Below are positions 58,294 to 64,000 of a stretch of 64,000 bases of DNA, piece after piece (position 1 is the stretch's first letter; the number at the start of each line of letters is the position of its first letter). A program made the translations under genes and the position numbers. The notes beneath the pieces are model-generated. The model was not told the DNA's origin and ran no database searches. It saw nothing but the letters and a program-made list of their open reading frames with translations. Source of the stretch: Glacieibacterium sp038210595 (GTDB lineage: Bacteria; Pseudomonadota; Alphaproteobacteria; Sphingomonadales; Sphingomonadaceae); contig JBBQWN010000009.1 in NCBI GenBank assembly GCA_038210595.1, positions 31,747-95,746 on the forward strand, written 5' to 3'.

Positions 58294-60002
58294 CCGAGCG
58301 TCAGCACGGCCCCGGTGATGACGACCACCAGCACAACGAGCGGCGCCCCCATCCGCGCATAATCGGTGAAGCGGTAGCCGCCCGGACCCATCACCAGCAG
58401 GTTGTTCTGGTGGCCGATGGGGGTGAGGAAATCGGCCGACGCGCCGACCAGCACGGCGAGCAGCGCCGCGTCCGGGCTTACCCCGAGCAGACCGGCGGCG
58501 TCGATCGCCAGCGGTCCCATGATGATCGCGGTGGCGACGTTGTTGAGGAAGATCGACAGCAGGATCGTCACCGCGCATATCGCCATCAGCACGACCGGCA
58601 GCGGCGCACCGGCCAGCAGGTCGGCGAGCAGCCTTGCCGCGGTCGCCGCCGCACCGCTGGTCTCGAAGCTCTGGCCGACCGGGATCATCGCGGCGAGCAG
58701 GACGATGACGCTCCAGTCGATCGAGCGGTAGATTTCGTCGGCGGCGATCAGCCGGGTCGCGGCCAGCGCCACCGCTGCGCCGAGGAAGGCCACCGCCGGG
58801 GAAACCTGCGCGAAGACGATCGCGATGATCGCGCACAGGAAGGTTCCAAGGATCGCGAGCGCTCGCCGCCGGTCGACCGGCACCGGGTCGAGCCGGTCGA
58901 TCTCGAGCAGCCGCGCGCTGGTCACGAAGCGAGCGATGGCGTCCGGTGCGCCGCGCACGAACAGCTGGTCCCCGGCCTCGATACGCAGCGTATCGAGCGG
59001 CACCCGCTGCCGTGCCGCGCGCGGTCCCGCCGCCACCACGGCAAGCGCGTGACCGCTGCGGATGCGTACCGCCTCGTGGCTCAGGCCGATCAGGAACGAG
59101 CCGTGGGCGACAGCGACGCGGGCAGTAACGCCATCGGCCACTAGGGCCGGATCCAGCGTGCTGGTCAGGCCGGTCGCCTCGGCAACGCTCCACTGGTTAC
59201 CCCGTGACAACAGCAGCAGCGTGTCGGCCGCCGCTAGGCTGGCGGTCGCCGCGAGGCGGGTATCTTGCCGGAATGCCGCGAGCAGCCGCACCGATGCTTC
59301 GCGCAGCTGTATCAGCAGTGCATCGCGGCGCAGGGAGCTGCCGACAGTGAGCTCGAAGACCCGCCAGGGCGCGCGGGCGAGGTCGCGCGCCGACTGGCGG
59401 ATCGGCAGCAGGCGCCAGCCGACCAGCGCCAGGTAGATGAGGCCGGCGACGGCGACCGCACCCCCAACCGGCGCCATCTGAAAGAATCCAAACGGAGCCC
59501 CGAGTTCGGTCTCGCGGACGGAAGACAGGATCAGGTTGGCCGGTGTACCGATCAGCGTCGTCATCCCGCCGAGGATCGTCGCGAACGCCAACGGCATCAG
59601 CGTCGCGGCCGGCGCGCGCTTGCTCTGCCGCGCAATCTCCGCGGCGATCGGCATGGTGATGACCAACGCGGCGATATTGTTCATGAACGCCGACAGCACC
59701 GCGCCGACCAACAGCAGCGCCGACAGGCGCACCGCGAACCCGGCCGACGCGGGAACGATCGTGCGGGCAAAAGCCGCTGCGATGCCCGACAGTTCGACTG
59801 CGCGCCCGACGACCAGCACCGCGGCGACTGCGATCACGGCGGGGTCGGAAAAGCCGGCCAGCGCCTTCATCGGCGTCGTCAGGCCGGCCAGCAGGCAGGC
59901 GAACAGGGCCAGCAGCGCAACAAGGTCGTGGCGGACCTTCTCAGACACGAACAGGATCAGGCTGAACACAAGGATCAGCGTACTGAGCAGTGCCGGGCTC
60001 AA
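58284..60002 (-). CDS. SLC13-type anion/cation permease with RCK_C domains
   Basis: A 572-residue permease of the SLC13/DASS group: membrane block 1 (about residues 1-190, with NNIAALVITMPIAAEIARQ and ILGGMTTLIGTPANLI), two cytoplasmic TrkA_C (RCK_C) domains (about 205-365, FELTVGSSLRRDALLIQL and RQRVPLDTLRIEAGDQLFVRG), then block 2 (LNNVATAIIMGPLAIDAAG, LTPIGHQNNLLVMGPGGY). RCK_C domains sense nucleotides or ions. Sulfate or dicarboxylates are common substrates. The start is the TTG in TTGA over the upstream stop, with GAGGG nine bases before it. Confidence 0.85.
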   Translation of the reverse strand: MSPALLSTLILVFSLILFVSEKVRHDLVALLALFACLLAGLTTPMKALAGFSDPAVIAVAAVLVVGRAVELSGIAAAFARTIVPASAGFAVRLSALLLVGAVLSAFMNNIAALVITMPIAAEIARQSKRAPAATLMPLAFATILGGMTTLIGTPANLILSSVRETELGAPFGFFQMAPVGGAVAVAGLIYLALVGWRLLPIRQSARDLARAPWRVFELTVGSSLRRDALLIQLREASVRLLAAFRQDTRLAATASLAAADTLLLLSRGNQWSVAEATGLTSTLDPALVADGVTARVAVAHGSFLIGLSHEAVRIRSGHALAVVAAGPRAARQRVPLDTLRIEAGDQLFVRGAPDAIARFVTSARLLEIDRLDPVPVDRRRALAILGTFLCAIIAIVFAQVSPAVAFLGAAVALAATRLIAADEIYRSIDWSVIVLLAAMIPVGQSFETSGAAATAARLLADLLAGAPLPVVLMAICAVTILLSIFLNNVATAIIMGPLAIDAAGLLGVSPDAALLAVLVGASADFLTPIGHQNNLLVMGPGGYRFTDYARMGAPLVVLVVVITGAVLTLGYG

Positions 60003-61264
60003 ACCGACGTGCCCTCGGCCCTCCGCGACTGCCAGCGCAGCAACCGCTCGATGCTGCCGCCCTGAACGACGACCGAGAACAGCACGATGACATAGGTCGC
60101 GGCCAGCGCGGTGCTGCGCGCCGGCCCCTCGGGCAAGCTGAGTGCCAGCGCCACCGAAATGCCGCCGCGCAGGCCGCCCCAGATCAGTGTCGTCGGCGCG
60201 AGCTTGCCGAGCTTCAGCCACGGCAGCAGCGCGGTCAGCGGCAGGAATACCGAGATCGCGCGGGCCAGCAGCACCAGCGGGATCGCCGCGGCCCCGATGA
60301 TCAGCAGGCGCGGATCGGCCGGGATCGCGACGACCTCGAGTCCGATCAGCAGGAACAGCACGGCATTGAGGATCTCGTCGATCAGCGACCAGAACTTCAG
60401 CAGATATTCGCTGGTCTTGTCGCTCATCGCTTCCTCGACGCCGCGATTGCCGATCAGCAGTCCGGCCGTTGCCATCGCGACCGGGCCGCTGATGTGCAGC
60501 CAGCGCCCGAGTGTGTAGCCACCCATGACCACCGCCAGACTGATCAGCACCTCAACGTTATAGTCGTCGATTGACCGCATCGCGACGAACGCCAGCCAGC
60601 CCACACCGAGGCCGAGCAGCAGTCCGCCGCCCGCTTCGCGCACGAACAGCACGGTAGCGCGGCTGGGCTCGAATGCCTCGGTGCCGAGCGCGGTCGTCAG
60701 CAGGATCGAGAAGACGACGACCCCGACGCCGTCGTTGTAGAGGCTCTCACCCGCTACGGTCGCCTGCAGTGTCGACGGCACGCTGGTGCGCTTCAGCACC
60801 GCCATCACGGCGACCGGATCGGTCGGGCTGATCAGCGCGCCGAAGACCAGGCACCAGACCAATGGCACCGGCAGTCCGATTGCCGCGGACAACAGCTGGA
60901 AGCCGCCGCCGACGATGAGCGTCGAGATCAGTACACCGGCAGTGCTGAGCGCCAGGATCGCCAGCCGCCCGCGCTTCATCTCGGTCCAGTCGACGTGCAA
61001 CGCGCCGGCGAACAGCAGGAACGACAGCATCCCGTCCATCAGCGTGGCGCGGAAGTCGATCGCCTTCAAAAAGCGCACGATATCGTTGTTGATCGTGACG
61101 CCCGGAAGCAGGCTGTCGATGCCGATCACCGCCAGCGAGGCGAGCGCCCCCATGATGGTCAGCCCAACCGACGGCGGCAGCCCGATGAAGCGCCGGTTGA
61201 TGTAGCCGAGCACAGCCGCCAGCACGATCAGGATGGCAGCGGCGTCGAACGGGGTGATCGTCAC
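59999..61264 (-). CDS. CPA1-family sodium/proton antiporter
   Basis: A 421-residue, twelve-to-thirteen-span antiporter. GALISPTDPVAVMAVLK and VAGESLYNDGVGVVVFSILL carry the acidic and Asn residues of the CPA1/NhaP ion site; ISGPVAMATAGLLIGNRG and IWGGLRGGISVALALSLPEG follow as in the family. It exchanges Na+ or K+ for protons. The start is taken as GTG (GDVTITPF) nine bases after the DUF389 stop. It overlaps the SLC13 gene by four bases, so DUF389, antiporter and permease form one operon. Confidence 0.9.
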   Translation of the reverse strand: MTITPFDAAAILIVLAAVLGYINRRFIGLPPSVGLTIMGALASLAVIGIDSLLPGVTINNDIVRFLKAIDFRATLMDGMLSFLLFAGALHVDWTEMKRGRLAILALSTAGVLISTLIVGGGFQLLSAAIGLPVPLVWCLVFGALISPTDPVAVMAVLKRTSVPSTLQATVAGESLYNDGVGVVVFSILLTTALGTEAFEPSRATVLFVREAGGGLLLGLGVGWLAFVAMRSIDDYNVEVLISLAVVMGGYTLGRWLHISGPVAMATAGLLIGNRGVEEAMSDKTSEYLLKFWSLIDEILNAVLFLLIGLEVVAIPADPRLLIIGAAAIPLVLLARAISVFLPLTALLPWLKLGKLAPTTLIWGGLRGGISVALALSLPEGPARSTALAATYVIVLFSVVVQGGSIERLLRWQSRRAEGTSV

Positions 61265-61272
61265 GTCTCCGA

Positions 61273-62841
61273 TCAAGGCTGATCCAGCCCTGACGATGCG
61301 ACCGTCAGCGTGATCGCCTGGCCCTGCGGCGGCGCGGCGACAGTGGCCAGGTTCTGCGCCCTGAGCAGCGCCGCAATCGCGAGCGCCCGGCGTTCGGCGA
61401 GCTTTGGTCGCGGCGGCGCAATGCCTCGCGCCGGCAGCCCGGGGACGCCCAGCGCCGGCGCGTTCCAGCGCCGCGCTGCCCATGCTGACAGCGCGACGGC
61501 GGCGCGGGCATTGTCGTCCGGGCTATCGACATTGTCGGCAAAGCGAATCGGCGGCAGCGCGGTGAACGGCGGGACGATGACGATATCCCAGCCGTCCGCC
61601 GCCGCCGCTGCTCGCGCCTCGAGCGCATGATAGGCGGCGAGGCTGGCGCCCGGCAGCGGAACCGCGGTGGTGGTCGCGCGCTGATGGTCACGGTCAAGCG
61701 TGACGCGCGCGGTGGTCGTCCCGGCGGCCAGTGCGACGAGCCGCGCAACATCGGCCGCATCCTGCTCCGCGGCGTTTGCGGCCTCCGCCTTCTCGACCTC
61801 GGCGCGTTGCGTGGCGAGCGCGTCGGCCCCAGGGGCGAGCAGTACACGGTCGAGCTGGAGGCTGACGGGACGGCTGAGCTTGGTCGCAAGCGCCGTGCGC
61901 AGGTCGGCGTTGCTGATCTGCGCTGTTCGCGGGGCGATAATGACGGCGCGCACGATCAGCGGATCACGCGCGAAATCGACGTCGAGCTGGCTGATCCGTG
62001 CCTGCGTCCCGAAACGGTCGACGAACAGCGCGCGGACCTGGTTCACCGCCACCGCCTCGCCGGCGATCTGACGCAGCGCAAAGCCCAGCGGGATCGCCAG
62101 TAGCACGAAAGCCGAGATCAGCAGCAGGGTCTGCATCAGGCTCTGCCGGACCGACAGCGCATGACCGAAGCCATAGAAGCGCGCCATGCCGGTCGCGGTC
62201 AGTGCGATGGCGACGAAATTGGTCGCGAACAACTCGATCGAGCCGATGAACACCGGCATGTTCCACGTCGCCAGCCCGTAGCCGACGACCGCGAGCGGCG
62301 GCATCAGGGCCGTTGCGATGGCGACCCCGACGATCGTTTCGCCGCGGCCGCGGATGATCGCGAAAGTGCCCGCAAGCGCCGCGAACAGCGCGACGAGCAA
62401 GTCGAACAAATTGGGCCTGGTGCGGGCGAGGATCTCGGCGGTCGGCGCCTTCAGCGGCGACGCGAGGACGATCAACGCGGTGAACAGGATGGCCACTGCA
62501 GCACCACCGGCGAGCGCCACCGACGACCGCCGCACCTCGGCGAAGTCGAAGGTCGCCAGGCCGAAGCCGAGACCCAGGATCGGGTTCATCAGCGGCGAGA
62601 TCAACATCGCCCCGATCACCACCGCAGGCGAAGACAGCAGCAGTCCCAGCACCGCGATGCCCGCAGACATCAGCGTCATGAAGATGAAGCGCGCCGACCA
62701 GCCGCTCTCGCCCTCGATCCGGGTGACGACCGCGGCATGATCGATGCCGGCGACCAGCGGCGCCCGCAACGCGGCCAGTAGTCCGCGCGCGCGCATGGCC
62801 GCCACGGGCTGTTCGCGTGCCGCGGCACCTACCTCCGTCAC
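61273..62841 (-). CDS. DUF389 membrane protein
   Basis: A 522-residue protein. A membrane half with about six spans carries the DUF389 signature (MTLMSAGIAVLGLLLSSPAVVIGAMLISPLMNPILGLG, IATALMPPLAVVGYGLATWN), followed by a long soluble half rich in Ala. The role of DUF389 is unknown. The extended C-terminal domain contains strand-helix units (ISQLDVDFARDPLIVRAVII) that resemble BON-like or OmpA-adjacent domains. The start is GTG. It is first in the antiporter operon, so its promoter is in the 62.85-62.95 kb stretch. Confidence 0.85.
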   Translation of the reverse strand: MTEVGAAAREQPVAAMRARGLLAALRAPLVAGIDHAAVVTRIEGESGWSARFIFMTLMSAGIAVLGLLLSSPAVVIGAMLISPLMNPILGLGFGLATFDFAEVRRSSVALAGGAAVAILFTALIVLASPLKAPTAEILARTRPNLFDLLVALFAALAGTFAIIRGRGETIVGVAIATALMPPLAVVGYGLATWNMPVFIGSIELFATNFVAIALTATGMARFYGFGHALSVRQSLMQTLLLISAFVLLAIPLGFALRQIAGEAVAVNQVRALFVDRFGTQARISQLDVDFARDPLIVRAVIIAPRTAQISNADLRTALATKLSRPVSLQLDRVLLAPGADALATQRAEVEKAEAANAAEQDAADVARLVALAAGTTTARVTLDRDHQRATTTAVPLPGASLAAYHALEARAAAAADGWDIVIVPPFTALPPIRFADNVDSPDDNARAAVALSAWAARRWNAPALGVPGLPARGIAPPRPKLAERRALAIAALLRAQNLATVAAPPQGQAITLTVASSGLDQP

Positions 62842-63065
62842 AGGATCTCACTCATCGTTCTCGTCTAGAGAAAATCACCGGTCCGACCAACTGATTGTCT
62901 AAGCGCAGTCGGCTGGATTCCATCTTTCCGGCAGCGTCGGACAAGCGTGATATCCGTACCAAAGCCGTAAGGACGAAGCTGGATGAGCGGCGGAAATGCT
63001 AATTCGACGGGGCCTATAACGGTCAGACCGGCACTGCCATTCTGCCTGGCACTGGACTCCTGCGG

Positions 63066-63116
63066 AAGCACGTACCTCAACAGCGTCGTCGGCTTAGCTC
63101 ACGACTGACCGTCACG
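63066..63116. mobile_element. IS6-type end fragment (relic 3)
   Basis: GAAGCACGTACCTCAACAGC, then GTCGTCGGCTTAGCTC and ACGACTGACCGTCAC align with the sub-terminal part of the intact element (GAGCGCACGTATCCCAAAAG, CTAGCTCGCGACTGCCCGCCAC at 63280-63332). The match is partial and no end repeat is clear. It would be an older copy next to the intact one. Confidence 0.5.
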
Positions 63117-63202
63117 CCACGACTGCGGCGGCGCGCTGGGAACTGGCGCGGGTGGAGAGCGGGACTGATCCGGCCCTGGCGCTGGCAGCGGCGGGACGAT
63201 AG
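63110..63202 (+). pseudogene. C-terminal fragment of an unidentified protein
   Basis: The + strand frame reads ATTAAARWELARVESGTDP and ends in an Ala-rich tail and TAG. The composition is that of a normal alpha-proteobacterial helix end, but nothing upstream in frame belongs to it: the IS relic abuts it. It may be the tail of a gene cut by an insertion. I do not recognise the family. Confidence 0.3.
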
Positions 63203-63245
63203 CCGGGGCTGCCCTCTTCTCAAACCAAAGCCCCGGGTCGCTGGC

Positions 63246-64000
63246 GGTGCTGTCAGTCTAAATGCAGTTCGTCTCTGATGAGCGCACGTATCCCAAAAGC
63301 GCCGCGGGTCTAGCTCGCGACTGCCCGCCACTCCGCAAGGGCTGCGTAGCGCTGGGTCTTGTATTCCTGGCGGCTGACGAGATGGCGTTCGCTGTTGAAG
63401 TGGTTGTGGATGGAAGCGTGGACCGAGCTGAACTTCTGCAGCGTGTGCATCCGCCTGAACCTGAGCATCGCCCGCTCTCGTCGTCGGAACGGCTGGTGTG
63501 AGTTCTCGGCCCGGTTGTTGAGCCAGCGGCTGCTTTCCTGCGCATCCTCGTTGCCGATCTCCTTCAGCGCAGCCCCGTAGGAGCGCAACTTGTCCGTGAC
63601 GATGGTCTTTGGTTTGCCGTGCCGCTTCATCATCCGCTTGAGAAAGCTGAGCGCTGCGACCTTGCCCCTGGTCTTGGTGGCGTAGCTCTCGAGCACCTCG
63701 CCCTCGTGATCGACGGCCCGCCACAGGTAGTGCATCACGCCGCCGATCTTCACGTAGACCTCGTCGAGGTGCCAGCGCCACTGGGTGACCTGACGCATCG
63801 ACTGCACCCGCTTCCTCCGGATCTCGGCCGCGAACAACGGCCCGAACCGGTTCCACCACAGCCGCACTGTCTCGTGGCAGATGTCGATGCCGCGCTCGGC
63901 CAGCAGGTCCTCGACGTTGCGCAGCGACAGCGGGTACTTCACGTACATCATCACAACCAGCCGGATCACCTCCGGTGAGCTGTTGAAATAGCGGAACGGG
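63246..64000. mobile_element. IS6-type insertion sequence, left part (runs off the window)
   Basis: The element starts at GGTGCTGTCAGTCT (63246), the same end as relic 1, and contains one transposase gene read toward this end. Its other end and any target duplication lie to the right of the window. Two relics with the same end or coding wording lie at 46.34 and 49.80 kb. Confidence 0.8.
63310..64000 (-). CDS. IS6-family DDE transposase (5' truncated by window edge)
   Basis: The frame stays open to the right edge (PFRYFNSSPEVIRLVVMMYVK), so only the first few residues are outside. A DDE-type core is visible and intact: first Asp in WHLDEVYVKIGG, second Asp in TIVTDKLRSYG, Glu in LNNRAENSHQPFRRRERAM. 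A CHETVRLWWNRFG helix-turn-helix-like segment precedes it. The C-terminus (QEYKTQRYAALAEWRAVAS) is complete. IS6 elements move by replicative cointegrate formation and often frame accessory genes. Confidence 0.9.
   Translation of the reverse strand, partial: PFRYFNSSPEVIRLVVMMYVKYPLSLRNVEDLLAERGIDICHETVRLWWNRFGPLFAAEIRRKRVQSMRQVTQWRWHLDEVYVKIGGVMHYLWRAVDHEGEVLESYATKTRGKVAALSFLKRMMKRHGKPKTIVTDKLRSYGAALKEIGNEDAQESSRWLNNRAENSHQPFRRRERAMLRFRRMHTLQKFSSVHASIHNHFNSERHLVSRQEYKTQRYAALAEWRAVAS

Larger units (their letters stand above)
62842..63245. other. Gene-poor stretch between DUF389 and the insertion sequence
   Basis: About 400 bases with promoter DNA for the DUF389 operon on the left, an IS-end relic at 63066-63116 and a coding fragment at 63110-63202. 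One minus-strand frame of 71 codons (62865-63080) has no family and no convincing start, so I do not call it a gene. Confidence 0.45.

Noticed and set aside
62865..63080. A 71-codon minus-strand frame left of the insertion sequence
   Set aside because: It starts inside an IS-end relic, lacks a ribosome site and shows no recognisable family, though its composition is not absurd.
1..64000. tRNA, rRNA, riboswitch or CRISPR features
   Set aside because: Reading both strands I saw no cloverleaf with a TTCRANYC arm, no rRNA landmark, no known riboswitch core and no regularly spaced direct repeats; a covariance-model scan would be decisive.

Overview
The window reads as chromosomal DNA of a high-GC alphaproteobacterium of the order Sphingomonadales (Sphingomonas, Sphingosinicella or Polymorphobacter type). 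The evidence is two PEPxxWA-CTERM surface proteins, TonB-dependent sugar uptake paired with an SLC45-type MFS permease, the style of the small periplasmic and membrane proteins, and dispersed intergenic repeats of the kind sphingomonads carry. I could not run any search, so the genus is open. Coding density is high, many genes overlap by 1-4 bases, and no tRNA, rRNA or CRISPR array was seen.

Layout. 1-4.2 kb: end of a Y-family DNA polymerase, metallophosphoesterase, lipid kinase, DUF2945, XpaC-like protein and TelA. 4.3-7.8 kb: acyl-CoA ligase followed by a lower-GC stretch with a TrmH-type methyltransferase between two copies of an intergenic repeat, two tiny membrane proteins and a second, degenerate copy of the ligase 3' end. 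7.8-11.2 kb: transglutaminase-like protein, DUF2891, a periplasmic protein and an exported tyrosinase. 11.4-19.2 kb: complete potassium-uptake operon (27-codon peptide, kdpF, A, B, C, D, E). 19.5-24.3 kb: a partner-switching module (STAS protein, MBL-fold enzyme, CHASE2-PP2C phosphatase, RsbW-like ATPase) wrapped around a FecR-like protein and an OmpA lipoprotein. 24.3-30.4 kb: MFS, formyl-THF deformylase and a three-subunit PaoABC-like molybdenum aldehyde oxidoreductase. 30.5-37.3 kb: sucrose locus (LacI regulator, MFS permease, TonB receptor, cytoplasmic GH68 enzyme, ROK fructokinase) with two perfect LacI-type operators. 37.6-46.3 kb: PEP-CTERM protein, two gene stumps (catalase-like, cupin), MFS, HAF-repeat autotransporter, NarL-type regulator, hybrid kinase and DUF6065. 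46.3-50.1 kb: a TIR-TPR protein and a second PEP-CTERM protein lying between two decayed IS6-type elements. 50.2-54.3 kb: membrane-bound LuxR regulator divergent from a YadA-like adhesin. 54.4-62.8 kb: ion and membrane-stress cluster (DUF2254, APC-like permease, MscS channel, SLC13/RCK permease, CPA1 antiporter, DUF389). 63.2-64 kb: an apparently intact IS6-type insertion sequence running off the right edge.

How it works together. Several blocks are self-contained. kdp scavenges potassium under its own two-component system. The sucrose genes take the sugar across both membranes, split it in the cytoplasm and phosphorylate fructose. The partner-switching block should pass an envelope signal to an unseen sigma factor or cyclase. 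Two promoters about 5.6 kb apart, one for a PEP-CTERM protein and one for the HAF autotransporter, share a 16-base palindromic box plus a 10-base element. The NarL regulator gene diverges from the second promoter and is the obvious candidate to bind it. This is the best lead for an undescribed surface-protein regulon here. Starts, domain calls and motif positions come from reading translations by eye.
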